From Roseovarius sp. MMSF_3350 (lineage in GTDB: Bacteria; Pseudomonadota; Alphaproteobacteria; Rhodobacterales; Rhodobacteraceae), in NCBI RefSeq assembly GCF_030733425.1, contig NZ_JASHIZ010000007.1:118899-182898 (forward strand): 64,000 nucleotides of DNA. Direction: 5' to 3'. Each line of letters starts with the position of its first letter. Positions within the stretch are counted from its first letter, which is position 1. Of the stretch, positions 18,057 through 27,206 are shown in pieces. The notes beneath the pieces were generated by a model that searched no databases, was not told where the DNA came from, and saw only the letters and a list, made by a program, of their open reading frames with translations. A program made the position numbers and the translations under genes.

Positions 18057-19031
18057 TCAATTGTACCAGGCGACGATGTGGGTGAGCGTCTCGCCGCGAT
18101 AGACCGGCAGGCCGACGAAACTTGTGTAATCCGCCGGAAGGCCGGAGCCGCCTTGCGCCACGACCGGCAGGCCGGAGCCGAGCACCTGGCCCACCACGCC
18201 TTTCCATGCGGTGGCGGTCGGCGCCTCGGTGCGCGTGCCTTCACCGTCGTCGCGCCACAGCGGGCCATCGCGTTCGCAGACCCCGTCGGCCAGGATCGCG
18301 CGCCCGTCGCGCGTGGCCCGGGCATCCCAGATCTCGAACCGGCGCGCGATGGGCGCGCCCCGCGCGGAAAGAAGCGTCAGCACATAGGGTCGCTCCGCCG
18401 GTGTCGCCACCGGCAGGCCAAGCCCCGTGGTCAGCCCCGCCTTTCCTGCGGCAGAGGCACGGATGAACTTGTAGCCGGAGCCAAGGTCGCGCATCAGGAT
18501 CGGCGCCTGAGCTGCCCAAACACCGCCCGGCAGGCCCTGCCCCTTGGGGAAATGCGTGTGCTGCGAGACGAACGCGAACTCTTCGGCGGCTCCGAAATAC
18601 CCGTCATCGAGCATCAGCATCCCGCTGTGGTCCTCGGTCCAGACCTCGATGGCGCCGATGCGCGCCTCGTCGTCACCGCACAGGACGACCAGCACGGCCT
18701 TCAGCGTGGCGCCGGCGAAGACGGGCACGGCGACTGCGCTTGTCAGCCCAGCCTCCCTTGCCGCCTCGATCCGCTGGAAATACGACCCGTCGAACCGCTT
18801 GAGCACGACCGGCCGCGCCTCGTCCCAGGCCTTGCCGGGCAGCCCCTCGCCCCTGGCGAAGCTGGTCTTGCGCGAGGTTTCCTCGAACGCGGCGAGCCCG
18901 TTGTAATTGCCGCCTGCCAGCACGAGGCGGTCGCCCTCGGGCACCCAGACCTCGCAGACCTGGATGAATGTATCGGTGGCGGCTTGCACTACGGTATCCA
19001 TGGTGGGTGTCTCCGTGACGGGCGCGGTCAT
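18057..19031 (-). CDS. Two-GAF-domain protein of the nitrate operon
   Basis: A 324-residue soluble protein with two tandem GAF-like halves: about 12-150 (FARGEGLPGKAWDEARPVV) and about 155-320 (FPKGQGLPGGVWAAQAPIL). Both halves share the FxxGxGLPGxxW signature. No output domain, transmembrane helix or kinase is attached. It starts inside the nrtCD stop (ATGA) and is followed closely by nirB, so it is part of the transport/reduction operon. It may bind a small ligand such as nitrate, nitrite or NO and modulate the transporter or reductase, but this is only inferred from position. Confidence 0.78.
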   Translation of the reverse strand: MTAPVTETPTMDTVVQAATDTFIQVCEVWVPEGDRLVLAGGNYNGLAAFEETSRKTSFARGEGLPGKAWDEARPVVLKRFDGSYFQRIEAAREAGLTSAVAVPVFAGATLKAVLVVLCGDDEARIGAIEVWTEDHSGMLMLDDGYFGAAEEFAFVSQHTHFPKGQGLPGGVWAAQAPILMRDLGSGYKFIRASAAGKAGLTTGLGLPVATPAERPYVLTLLSARGAPIARRFEIWDARATRDGRAILADGVCERDGPLWRDDGEGTRTEAPTATAWKGVVGQVLGSGLPVVAQGGSGLPADYTSFVGLPVYRGETLTHIVAWYN

Positions 19032-20704
19032 GCCGCCGCCTTGCGCGATGCGCCGGCTTTGAGTGTCGCGCCGTGCTCGTACTCTTCGAGGAAATCCAGA
19101 ACCTGCTGGCGATAGCGATAGTAGTCGGGGTGTTCGAGCAGCGCCTTGCGGCTGCGCGGGCGCGGCAGGTCGACCTTCGTGATGCGCCCGATGGTGGCCT
19201 GCGGGCCGTTGGTCATCATCACCACGCGGTCAGCCAGCAGGATCGCCTCGTCCACGTCATGTGTGACGCAGATCGCCGTGACCTTGGTGCGCGACCACAC
19301 CTCCATCAGCACTTCCTGCAATTCCCAGCGTGTCAGGCTGTCGAGCATCCCGAAGGGCTCATCCAGCAACAGCAGCTTTGGCGAGAGGGCAAAGGCGCGG
19401 GCGATGCCGACCCGCTGCTGCATCCCGTTCGACATCTCGCTGGCGGGCTTGTCCATCGCATCGGCCAGCCCGACGCGTTCGAGGTAGTATTCCACCACAT
19501 CCTGACGTTCCGACTGGCTGGCGCGGGGATAGACCTTGTCCACCCCGATGGCGCAGTTCTCCCGCGCCGAGAGCCACGGGAAGAGGTTCGGCGACTGGAA
19601 GACCACGGCGCGCTCGGGGTCGGCCCCCTCGACGTGGCGGCCATCCAGCTTGATCGCCCCCTGCGAGATACCGTTCAGCCCCGCCGCCATGGTCAACACG
19701 GTGGACTTGCCGCAGCCCGAGTGACCGATCAGCGAAATGAACTCGCCACGGTCGATCTTGAGGTCGAAATCCTCGACCACGGTCAGCGGCCCCTTGGGCG
19801 TGGGGTAGACCTTGTGCAACTGGCTGAAATCCAGGAACCGCTCGTCGATCAGCCCTTTCTGCGCGTCCTTGATGGCGGCGGGCAGGCCGTGGATCGGCGT
19901 CACGTCGGGCAGGTTGCGACTGCCCTCGACCTTGGCCTCGATGCCCACGTCCATCAGGTACTTGGTGACATCGGCGCGCAGGCGCTTGAACGTGTCGTCC
20001 GTGTTCATCTCCATCCGGTCGCGCGGGCGCGGGATGCTCACGGTGAACTCCTCGCCCAGCGTGCCGTCCGGGTTCAGCGCGATGATCCGGTCGGCAAGGA
20101 TGATCGCCTCGTCCACGTCGTTGGTGATCAGCACGCAGGTCTTTTGGTCGGCCTGCCAGATCCGCTCGATCTCGTCGGCAAGGTTGGCGCGGGTCAGCGC
20201 GTCCAGCGCCGACAGCGGCTCGTCCAGCAGCAGCATCTCGGGGTTCATCGCCAGCGCGCGGGCGACGTTGACCCGCTGGCGCATCCCGCCCGACAACTCC
20301 GCCGGGCGGCGCGTCGCGGCATGGCCCAGGCCGACCATCTCGACGTAATGCGCCACCTTCTCCGCCTTCTCCGCGCGGGACAACCCGGGAAACACCGTGT
20401 CCACCGCAAGGCCCACATTGCCGTTCACCGTCAACCACGGCATCAGCGAATAGCTCTGGAAGATCACGCCACGCTCGGGGCCGGGCCCGGTGACGGGCGC
20501 GCCCTTGAAGCTGACGTTGCCCTTCGTCGGGTGTTCCAGCCCCGCCATCAGGTTGATCAGCGTTGTCTTTCCCGTGCCGGAAAAGCCCAGCAGCACGAGG
20601 AACTCGCCCTCCTGCACCTCCAGGTCTATATCCTTCAGCACGTGGGTGGCGTGCAGGCCGGTGCCGAAGCTCTGGCTGACATTATCGAGTTTGAGAAGGC
20701 TCAT
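19028..20704 (-). CDS. Nitrate ABC transporter, fused double ATPase (NrtC/NrtD type)
   Basis: A 558-residue protein with two complete ABC ATPase domains. Domain 1 (about 1-240) has Walker A GFSGTGKTT, signature LSGGMRQR and Walker B LLLLDEPLSALD. Domain 2 (about 285-545) has Walker A GHSGCGKST, a divergent signature MSNGMQQR, and LLLLDEPFGMLD. In cyanobacteria NrtC and NrtD are separate proteins and NrtC carries a regulatory solute-binding domain. Here both ATPases are fused and that domain is absent. It energises the NrtA/NrtB importer encoded just upstream. It lies 43 bases after nrtB and overlaps the GAF gene by 4 bases. Confidence 0.9.
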   Translation of the reverse strand: MSLLKLDNVSQSFGTGLHATHVLKDIDLEVQEGEFLVLLGFSGTGKTTLINLMAGLEHPTKGNVSFKGAPVTGPGPERGVIFQSYSLMPWLTVNGNVGLAVDTVFPGLSRAEKAEKVAHYVEMVGLGHAATRRPAELSGGMRQRVNVARALAMNPEMLLLDEPLSALDALTRANLADEIERIWQADQKTCVLITNDVDEAIILADRIIALNPDGTLGEEFTVSIPRPRDRMEMNTDDTFKRLRADVTKYLMDVGIEAKVEGSRNLPDVTPIHGLPAAIKDAQKGLIDERFLDFSQLHKVYPTPKGPLTVVEDFDLKIDRGEFISLIGHSGCGKSTVLTMAAGLNGISQGAIKLDGRHVEGADPERAVVFQSPNLFPWLSARENCAIGVDKVYPRASQSERQDVVEYYLERVGLADAMDKPASEMSNGMQQRVGIARAFALSPKLLLLDEPFGMLDSLTRWELQEVLMEVWSRTKVTAICVTHDVDEAILLADRVVMMTNGPQATIGRITKVDLPRPRSRKALLEHPDYYRYRQQVLDFLEEYEHGATLKAGASRKAAA

Positions 20705-20747
20705 GACGTTTTCCTTTTGCGCTACCGCTTCGCTGCTCGAGCGCGGG

Positions 20748-21824
20748 TCACCGGTTGTTCGTGAAGGTGAAAAGGGACTGCAGCGCGTACATCACACGAT
20801 CCAGCAGGAAGCCGATGATGCCGATCGTCAGGACGGCGACCATGATCCGGGCGAGGCTCGACGAAGACCCGTTCTGGAATTCGTCCCAGACGAATTTGCC
20901 CAGGCCGGGGTTCTGCGCCAGCATCTCGGCGGCGATCAGGACCATCCACCCCACGCCCAGCGACAGCCGCAGACCGGTGAAGATCAGCGGCAGGGCCGAG
21001 GGCAGGACCAGCTTCGTGATCTTGGTCCAGGTGTTCATCTTCAGCACCTTCGAGACGTTCACCAGGTCCTTGTCGATCGAGGCCACGCCAAGCGCCGTAT
21101 TGATCAGCGTGGGCCAAAGCGAGCACAGCGTCACGGTGACCGCGGAAATGATGAAGCTCTTTGGAAACAGCCCCTCGTCGGTCGCCGCCAGCGCGGAAAC
21201 GATCATCGTCACGATTGGCAGCCACGCCAGTGGCGAGACCGGCTTGAAGATCTGTATCAGCGGGTTGAGCCCCGCGTTGGCGGTCGGAGACAGCCCGGCC
21301 AGGATGCCCAGCGGCACGGCCACCAGCGTCGCCAGAAGGAAGCCGAAAAAGACCGTCTGGATCGAGGTCCAGATCTGCTGGTAATAACTGGGCGCCCCGG
21401 TATAGGCGCGTTCCTTGGGGTCCCGCCCGCTGGCGATCAGACGCTCGTTGAGCTGGTCGACCTTGGCCTGGAACTCCGTCCGCTTTTCGGCCTTGGCCAC
21501 CGCGTCCTCGTGCAGGTTGACCGCCTCGGCCAAGACCTGTCCCGGGCCGGGCACGGTGCCAAGCGAGGTTTCGACCTTGGGGGCCAGCATACCCCACAGC
21601 AGCAGGAACGCGGCAATCGCCAGCAGCGGCACGGCCAGCAAGCGCCAGATCTCCTTGACCTGGGCGCGGGGATTGTCGCCCGCGGCAGCCCGGAGCACCG
21701 GCGTGGCCCAACTCAGCCCCAGCACCTGAAACCATTTGTCCGCGGTGTTGATGCGGGTGAAGAGCCGCGCGCGGCGCGCTTCGCGGTCTGCGCTTTCGGT
21801 GAAATTCGGATCAACGGTGGTCAT
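20748..21824 (-). CDS. nrtB: Nitrate ABC transporter permease
   Basis: A 358-residue inner-membrane permease of the nitrate/sulfonate/taurine class with about six helices. The EAA-type loop for ATPase contact lies around VSKVLKMNTWTKITKLVLP. An N-terminal extension of about 100 residues with one helix and a charged linker precedes the core. The start ATG 21824 (MTTVDPNFTES) has AAGGA upstream, and another in-frame ATG lies at 21866. It lies 90 bases after nrtA. Confidence 0.92.
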   Translation of the reverse strand: MTTVDPNFTESADREARRARLFTRINTADKWFQVLGLSWATPVLRAAAGDNPRAQVKEIWRLLAVPLLAIAAFLLLWGMLAPKVETSLGTVPGPGQVLAEAVNLHEDAVAKAEKRTEFQAKVDQLNERLIASGRDPKERAYTGAPSYYQQIWTSIQTVFFGFLLATLVAVPLGILAGLSPTANAGLNPLIQIFKPVSPLAWLPIVTMIVSALAATDEGLFPKSFIISAVTVTLCSLWPTLINTALGVASIDKDLVNVSKVLKMNTWTKITKLVLPSALPLIFTGLRLSLGVGWMVLIAAEMLAQNPGLGKFVWDEFQNGSSSSLARIMVAVLTIGIIGFLLDRVMYALQSLFTFTNNR

Positions 21825-21913
21825 AAAGGGGGTCCTTGCTGCGAAAATGGCAAATGGGCCGGGCATGTCTGGCCGGGCCGCCCGTCGCGTTGGACGAGCG
21901 GTCCGGCCTTTCG

Positions 21914-23284
21914 TCAGCCTTCGACCTCAGTGCCAACAACGATCTGCTCGCCCTTCAAGCCGATCGGCAGGCTGTCAAGATAGGCGTTGGGCGTGCGGCC
22001 ATCGTAGGGGATACCGTCGATGATATCCTCTGACGGGGTCGGCGCCTTGTAGCCGTCGCTGTCCCAAGGAAAGTCCGCTTCATCAGCCAGGCCTTCGTCG
22101 ACCAGCATCCGGGCGGCTTCGAGGTAGATCTCGGGCTTGTAGACCGACTTGGCGACCTCGTCATACCAGCTGTCGGGCTTGGGCTCGGCGATCTGGCCCC
22201 AGCGGCGCATCTGGGTCAGATACCAGATGGCATCCGAATAGAACGGATACGTCGCGTTATACCGGAAGAAGACGTTGAAATCCGGAATGTCGCGCTTGTC
22301 GCCGTTCTCGAACTCGAAAAAGCCGGTCATCGAGTTGGCGATCACCTCGGCATCCGCGCCCACGTACTCTGGACGGCTCAGGATCTCGACCGCCTCGGGG
22401 CGATTAGCGTTGTCGTTTTCATCCAGCCAGATCGCGGCACGGATAAGCGCCTTGGTCACCGCCAGCGTCGTGTTTGGGTTTTCCTCCGCGAACTCGGCAG
22501 TGATGCCGAATACCTTCTCGGGATTGTTCTTCCAAAGCTGGTAGTCGGTGATCACCGGTACGCCGATGCCTTTGAACACCGCCTGCTGGTTCCAGGGCTC
22601 GCCCACGCAGTAGCCATAGATCGTACCGGCCTCCAGCGTGGCGGGCATCTGCGGCGGCGGCGTGACCGAGAGCAGCACATCCGCACCGATCTGGCCCGAA
22701 ATGTTCTCCTGGCTGTAATAGCCCGGATGCAGCCCACCGGCGGCCAGCCAGTAGCGCAGCTCGTAATTGTGGGTCGAGACCGGAAAGACCATGCCCATGT
22801 TGAAGGGCTTGCCCTGCGCCTTGTACTCCTCGACCACCGGCGCCAGCGCCTCGGCCGAGATCGGATGCTGCGGACGGCCGTCCTCCATCTTGGGAATATG
22901 CGGCAGCATCTGGTCCCAGACCTCGTTCGAGACCGTGATCGCGTTGCCGTTCAGGTCCATCGAGAAGGGCGTGATGATATGCGCCTCGGTGCCGAAGCCG
23001 ATCGTGGCCGCCAGCGGCTGACCGGCCAGCATGTGCGCGCCGTCAAGCTGCCCGTCGATCACGCCGTCCAGCAGGACCTTCCAGTTCGCCTGCGCCTCGA
23101 GTGTGACGAAGAGACCCTCGTCGAGGAAATACCCCTGTTCATAGGCCACGGCCAGCGGGGCCATGTCCGTCAGCTTGATGAAGCCGAAGGTCAGTTCGTC
23201 CTTTTCCAGGTCCAGAAGTTCGGCCATGGCCGGGCTGGCAAGTGCGGTCGTGGCGGCGATGCCGCAAAGAAGCTTTTTCATCAT
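21914..23284 (-). CDS. nrtA: Nitrate ABC transporter substrate-binding protein
   Basis: A 456-residue periplasmic nitrate-binding protein of the NrtA/SsuA fold. It has a Sec signal peptide ([21 protein letters not shown]), then [21 protein letters not shown], and [16 protein letters not shown], which is conserved in nitrate binders. No lipobox cysteine is at the cleavage site, so it is soluble, unlike the cyanobacterial lipoprotein. ACAGGACGA precedes the double ATG at 23284/23281. It is the first structural gene of the operon, behind the terminator-bearing leader, and shares the same fold as the sensor NasS encoded upstream. Confidence 0.94.
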   Translation of the reverse strand: MMKKLLCGIAATTALASPAMAELLDLEKDELTFGFIKLTDMAPLAVAYEQGYFLDEGLFVTLEAQANWKVLLDGVIDGQLDGAHMLAGQPLAATIGFGTEAHIITPFSMDLNGNAITVSNEVWDQMLPHIPKMEDGRPQHPISAEALAPVVEEYKAQGKPFNMGMVFPVSTHNYELRYWLAAGGLHPGYYSQENISGQIGADVLLSVTPPPQMPATLEAGTIYGYCVGEPWNQQAVFKGIGVPVITDYQLWKNNPEKVFGITAEFAEENPNTTLAVTKALIRAAIWLDENDNANRPEAVEILSRPEYVGADAEVIANSMTGFFEFENGDKRDIPDFNVFFRYNATYPFYSDAIWYLTQMRRWGQIAEPKPDSWYDEVAKSVYKPEIYLEAARMLVDEGLADEADFPWDSDGYKAPTPSEDIIDGIPYDGRTPNAYLDSLPIGLKGEQIVVGTEVEG

Positions 23285-23337
23285 TCGTCCTGTCGATGCG
23301 CCCGGGCTGGCTCGAGGAGTGGCCGGGCTGGAAACGC

Positions 23338-23449
23338 AAAAAAAGGCCGTTCACCATCCCCCGACATGCGTCGGCGGAAAGCGAGCGACCTTGCTCAGAC
23401 TGTCCCTGTCATTGGGAAGAATTCTGTCCGATCCACCCCGTTGCGGATC
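23338..23449 (-). promoter_or_regulatory. NasT-responsive leader RNA: ANTAR hairpin plus terminator before nrtA
   Basis: In the minus-strand leader, 23449-23430 folds as a 7-bp stem (one G-U) closed by the hexaloop AACGGG. Its A1 and G4 fit the loop rule for ANTAR-bound RNA. A weaker 4-bp hairpin follows at 23417-23403 with loop AATGACA, also A1/G4. Next, AAGGTCG (23392-23386) pairs with CGGCCTT (23349-23343) around an inner CCGAC/GTCGG hairpin and runs into T residues to 23338, forming a terminator 53 bases before nrtA. NasT would bind the hairpin and allow read-through. No promoter was confidently placed. Confidence 0.68.
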
Positions 23450-23548
23450 GACGACCCCTTTTTGGCGCGTCCGAGAGCTGCAAGCCAGAAAAATCCCGGC
23501 AATCCGGCTGAAAAGGACGCAACACGCGGCCGGGTGATTAAAAAGTGA

Positions 23549-24718
23549 TCACCCGGGATCGTCCGGGTCGAAAACCGCGCCATCAAAAAAACGGTCGGGG
23601 AGCAGATTCAACTGCCCGCGAGAGGACGCTACCGCCGTCGGATGCAGAATCGCCCCCTCTACCTTGGCCGAGGCGCCGGGCAGGTCCGCATCGGTCTGTG
23701 CCATGTGCTGACGATAAAGATCGGAGCGAAAGACCGCCGCCGCCGTGTCCTTGTCCGCCCCCGTTCCATGCGCGGCGTCAAGGCGATGGGCCAGCCATTT
23801 CGACTGGCTGCGCCATGGGAACGTCGCGGCGGATCCCTGAAAGCGCAGGAAACCGTCGCAGTCGCGCTGCTCGCCCTTGCGCGACAGGATCATCCGGCCC
23901 GAGAGGGCCCTGTCGATCAGCTCCAGCGGCAGGTCGAGATATTCCTCGCGCGACAGGATCTGGGCGGCGGTGATGCGGCTGTCCGGCTTGGCCAGCCAGC
24001 GGCTCGCCTGCCAGACCGCCCGGATCAGACGGCCCAGCAGGTCCGGCTCGGTCTCGGCCCAGTCGCTGCGCGTGGCCAGCACCTTTTCCGGCGCCCCCTG
24101 CCAGATCGCGCGACCGGGCAACAACAGCGCGCCCACACCCCTGTCCACCGCGACCGATCCCCAGGGCTCGCCCACGCAAAAGGCATCGATGTCGCCGGCC
24201 TCCAGCGCGTCGGCCATCAGCGGCGGCGGGACGGTGCGGATCTCGATACTGTCGAGACCCAGATCGGTCCGTTCGGCCCAGTAGCGCAAAAGCTCCACAT
24301 GCATCGAGAACGGGAACGGCACGCCGAAGACCAGCCTGCCGGTGCCGGCCCGTTTCAGCGCGGCGGCAGCGGCCCGCGCATCGTCGAAGTCAAAGCCGTA
24401 GCCCGCCGCGCGCAGCCTGTCCTCCAACGGGCGCCCGATGCCGATCACGTTGCCGTTGACCGACAGGACGCAGACAGCGGCCAGCGAAGCACCCATCCCG
24501 CCAAGGCCCATTTTCATGGCGACCGGCACCGCAGACAGCATGTGCGCCGCATCGACCCGGCCAAACCCCAGCATGTCCCGCAGCGAGGACCATGACGGCG
24601 CGGGCACGAGCTCCAGCCCGATCGCCTCGGCCTCGGCAAAGCCCAGTTCGTGGGCCACGATCAGCGGCGCCGCGTCCACCAGCGGCATATAGGCGACGGG
24701 AATGGTGACGCGCCTCAT
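23549..24718 (-). CDS. nasS: Nitrate/nitrite sensor NasS (NrtA-like, cytoplasmic)
   Basis: A 389-residue NrtA-fold protein (VAYMPLVDAAPLIVAHELGF; CVGEPWGSVAVDRG) with no signal peptide, as expected for NasS. In studied systems NasS holds the antiterminator NasT in an inactive complex and releases it when nitrate or nitrite binds. Here it overlaps nasT by 4 bases and lies directly upstream of the leader it should control. The stop at 23549 sits inside a perfect 9-bp inverted repeat (23530-23538 with 23548-23556), which may slow or partly end transcription before the nrtA leader. Confidence 0.9.
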   Translation of the reverse strand: MRRVTIPVAYMPLVDAAPLIVAHELGFAEAEAIGLELVPAPSWSSLRDMLGFGRVDAAHMLSAVPVAMKMGLGGMGASLAAVCVLSVNGNVIGIGRPLEDRLRAAGYGFDFDDARAAAAALKRAGTGRLVFGVPFPFSMHVELLRYWAERTDLGLDSIEIRTVPPPLMADALEAGDIDAFCVGEPWGSVAVDRGVGALLLPGRAIWQGAPEKVLATRSDWAETEPDLLGRLIRAVWQASRWLAKPDSRITAAQILSREEYLDLPLELIDRALSGRMILSRKGEQRDCDGFLRFQGSAATFPWRSQSKWLAHRLDAAHGTGADKDTAAAVFRSDLYRQHMAQTDADLPGASAKVEGAILHPTAVASSRGQLNLLPDRFFDGAVFDPDDPG

Positions 24719-25299
24719 CCCAGAAGTCCCGCCGCCGTGACCAACGCCTCGGCCACGTCGGCCACCTTACGCCCCTGGTCCATGGCCGTCTTGCGCAGCA
24801 GGGCATAGGCCGCGTCCTCGTCGATCCCCTTGGCCTTCATCAACAGGCCCTTGGCGCGGTCGATCACCTTGCGCTCTTCCAACGCACGCCGGGTTTCGGC
24901 CAGTTCGTTGCGCATCTGGCGGACCATGCTGAACCGGGCGATGGCGGTGTCCATCACCGGCTTGACCCGTTCGGGCGCCAGCCCATCGACCACATAGGCC
25001 GACACCCCGGCCTCGATCGCGTCGCGGGCCAACCCGCCTGCCGCGCCCGAGACGAACATGGCGACGGGCCGGTCCAGCGGGCCCGAGGCCAGGGTCAGTT
25101 CCTCCATCGTGTCACGGGTCGGGTTGTCGATGTCGATCAGCACGATATCGGGGGAATGCTCTGCGATCTTGCGGGCCAGGCTGGAATAGTTGCCGATCAC
25201 GTAGACGTCGCAATCGCCCGTCTGCGCAAGCGCATCGACGATCCCGGTGGCCCGGTCCCGATCCTCTTCCACCACGACAACTGTCAGCCGGTTCTGCAT
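24715..25299 (-). CDS. nasT: NasT-type response regulator/antiterminator with ANTAR domain
   Basis: A 194-residue protein with a receiver-like N-terminal domain (about 5-120, DIVLIDIDNPTRDT) and a C-terminal ANTAR RNA-binding domain (about 135-190). The ANTAR core is VIDRAKGLLMKAKGIDEDAA, with the conserved DRAKG helix and aromatic Y at AYALLRK. It binds paired A/G-rich hexaloop hairpins in nascent RNA and stops terminator formation. Its target is most likely the leader at 23338-23449. It is the first gene of nasT-nasS, ending inside the nasS start. Confidence 0.93.
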   Translation of the reverse strand: MQNRLTVVVVEEDRDRATGIVDALAQTGDCDVYVIGNYSSLARKIAEHSPDIVLIDIDNPTRDTMEELTLASGPLDRPVAMFVSGAAGGLARDAIEAGVSAYVVDGLAPERVKPVMDTAIARFSMVRQMRNELAETRRALEERKVIDRAKGLLMKAKGIDEDAAYALLRKTAMDQGRKVADVAEALVTAAGLLG

Positions 25300-25445
25300 G
25301 GCCCCTTAGTGCAATGCTGCAACGCGGCACTCAATAGATCCATCCGCTTTTCCGGCGGCCCGTTTCGTTTTGCAGGGATGCGCCGCTTCTTGCGTCCAAA
25401 TTTTGAGCAGTTTGGGCCGCGGTCGATTTGCCGGTCTTCAGATAC

Positions 25446-26309
25446 CTACTTTCGGAATATCCGCGTGGAGCGGAACATGTCCTCCAGTTCTTCTATCCGG
25501 TCGCGCGCCTTTTCCAGGCGCCGTGTCTGGATCGCGGCGATAAGCGCTTCGACGATCAGGTTGATCGCAAGGGTCGAATCCCAGCTGGAGGGCACCTCGA
25601 CCAACGAGTTGATGACGTGATCGGCCGTCTGCGAGATCGGCGAGCCCCATTGGTCGGTGAAAAGCACGATGACCACGCCGCGGTCCCTGGCCAGGCTCGC
25701 AAGCCGCGCGAGGTCCGCCTCGTAGCGGCGAATGTCGAAGATCACGAGAACCGAACGCGGCCCCATATCGATAAGGTATTGCGGCCAGACGTTGGGGGAT
25801 TGCGACAACAGCGTCACGCCGGGGCGGACGATCTGAAGGTGGTTGAAGAAATAATCCGCGTTCGACCGCGTGATACGCCCGCCCAGCAGAAAGATGCTGC
25901 GGCGCGTATCGGCAAGCACCGTGGCCAGCGCGTCGAAGGTGGCGGGGTCAAGCCGCTCGATCGTCTGGTTCAAATTGTCGAACACCGCTTCGGCGAAATT
26001 CCGGAACGCGGGCGAATCCTTGCGCCCCTGCGGCCAGCCCTCGCGCTTGAGAATCGGTTTCTTGATCTGGGCAGAGGCTTCTTCACGCAGGGCGGCCTGC
26101 ATCTCGGGAAAGCCGTCAAAGCCCAGTTTCCTCGCCAGACGGATCACGGTTGGGGTCGATACGCCCGACGCCTCGGCCAGCTTGGTGATGGATTGCAGCC
26201 CGGCCATGGGATAGTCGCGCAGCAGCGTGTCGGACAACAGCCGCTCCGCCGGGGTCAGCGCGCCGGCCTTGTCCTTGAGCGTGTCCTTGACGATAACTGT
26301 CCGTGCCAC
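25446..26309 (-). CDS. RpiR/MurR-family transcriptional regulator
   Basis: A 287-residue regulator. The N-terminal HTH_6 domain (about 15-90) contains SITKLAEASGVSTPTVIRLARKLGF. The C-terminal part (about 125-270) is an SIS domain with IFLLGGRITRSNADYF, which usually senses a phosphorylated sugar or similar small molecule. It is transcribed divergently from the amidohydrolase-TRAP-glutamine synthetase operon across 114 bases, so it most likely controls that operon and itself. The ligand is unknown and need not be a sugar in this context. Confidence 0.87.
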   Translation of the reverse strand: MARTVIVKDTLKDKAGALTPAERLLSDTLLRDYPMAGLQSITKLAEASGVSTPTVIRLARKLGFDGFPEMQAALREEASAQIKKPILKREGWPQGRKDSPAFRNFAEAVFDNLNQTIERLDPATFDALATVLADTRRSIFLLGGRITRSNADYFFNHLQIVRPGVTLLSQSPNVWPQYLIDMGPRSVLVIFDIRRYEADLARLASLARDRGVVIVLFTDQWGSPISQTADHVINSLVEVPSSWDSTLAINLIVEALIAAIQTRRLEKARDRIEELEDMFRSTRIFRK

Positions 26310-26319
26310 CAGTGCCCTC

Positions 26320-26396
26320 TTTCAAAGCAGCTGCCAGAAGTTTGAAGCAATTGTTACAAGCTATCCCAGTGGCGTAATTTCGTCTACGGAAATTTC
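26320..26396. promoter_or_regulatory. Candidate RpiR operator dyads between divergent genes
   Basis: Three symmetric elements lie in the short intergenic region: TTCAAA (26321-26326) opposite TTTGAA (26341-26346); an imperfect 18-base dyad centred on CAATTG at 26342-26359; and the palindrome GAAATTTC at 26389-26396. The stretch is clearly more AT-rich than its surroundings. Position between the regulator and the operon makes operator function likely, but which dyad is bound cannot be told. Confidence 0.4.
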
Positions 26397-26423
26397 TTGA
26401 CAGTTTTCCGGCCGCTGACACTA

Positions 26424-27206
26424 ATGGCCGGTGTGAATGGATCGACAACATACCAGATTCTGGGCGCCGGCGACGGGCCCGTCGCCGAGGTGGTCAACCC
26501 CGGCGGGCAGGCGCCACTGTGTCTTGTGTGCGAACATGCCAGCGCCGTCATTCCGCCCGCGATTGGTACGCTTGGACTGGCGCCCGAAGATCGGTTTTCG
26601 CACGCGGTATGGGACATAGGAGGCGAGGCGCTGTCGCGTGCGCTTTCCTTGCGGTTGGACGCGCCGCTGGTTCTCGCGACGGTCTCGCGTCTGGTCTACG
26701 ACCTGAACCGCCCGCCAGAGGCACCGGATGCAATGCCGTACCAGAGCGGCGAGATCGAGGTGCCAGGAAATCGCGACCTCAGCGACGCCGAGAAAGCCGC
26801 GCGCACGGCACAGGTCTATGATCCGTTTCATGAGACGCTATCCGACGTACTTGATGGATTTGAGGCGCCGCCCGCGCTCGTCACGATACACAGCTTTGCA
26901 CCGGTATGGCACGGCACGCCCCGCAGGACGCAGCTGGGCTTGCTGCATGATGCCGACGCGGGGCTTGCGACGGCGATGCTGACGGCCGCTGACGACACGC
27001 TGGTCACCCATCTGAACGAGCCTTACTCGGCCCGTGACGGGGTCACTCACACGCTTGCGCGCCATGCCACCGCGCGCGGGCTGAGGAACGTCATGCTCGA
27101 GGTGCGCAACGATCTGCTGGGCGAGACTTCGGACGTGGACCGGATCGCGACCTATTTGGCGAATCTGCTGACCATCGCGCTTGCCCGAAAGGCCGCGACC
27201 GCATGA
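26424..27206 (+). CDS. N-formylglutamate amidohydrolase-family protein
   Basis: A 260-residue hydrolase of the N-formylglutamate deformylase (HutG2) family, with LCLVCEHASAVIPPAIG, the family's usual N-terminal signature, and VSRLVYDLNRPPEAPDAMP. Family members cleave an amide bond on glutamate in a zinc-dependent reaction. No other histidine degradation gene is in the window. It heads a TRAP-GS-ALDH-ADH operon, so it may act on a gamma-glutamyl or N-acyl glutamate intermediate instead. The start is uncertain: ATG 26424 is used, but no ribosome-binding site is evident. TTG 26397 is in frame. Confidence 0.8.
   Translation: MAGVNGSTTYQILGAGDGPVAEVVNPGGQAPLCLVCEHASAVIPPAIGTLGLAPEDRFSHAVWDIGGEALSRALSLRLDAPLVLATVSRLVYDLNRPPEAPDAMPYQSGEIEVPGNRDLSDAEKAARTAQVYDPFHETLSDVLDGFEAPPALVTIHSFAPVWHGTPRRTQLGLLHDADAGLATAMLTAADDTLVTHLNEPYSARDGVTHTLARHATARGLRNVMLEVRNDLLGETSDVDRIATYLANLLTIALARKAATA

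Noticed and set aside
23450..23548. Sigma-54 promoter before the nrtA leader
   Set aside because: Only a TGGC fragment was found, without a GC at the required distance.
23530..23556. 9-bp inverted repeat at the nasS stop as a full terminator
   Set aside because: The T run is in the loop, not after the stem, so it lacks the form of an intrinsic terminator; noted only as a possible pause site.
26397..26425. TTGACA (26397-26402) with ACTAAT 17 bases later as a promoter for the amidohydrolase operon
   Set aside because: The -10 lacks the key T and A at its first two positions and overlaps the likely start codon; too weak to call.
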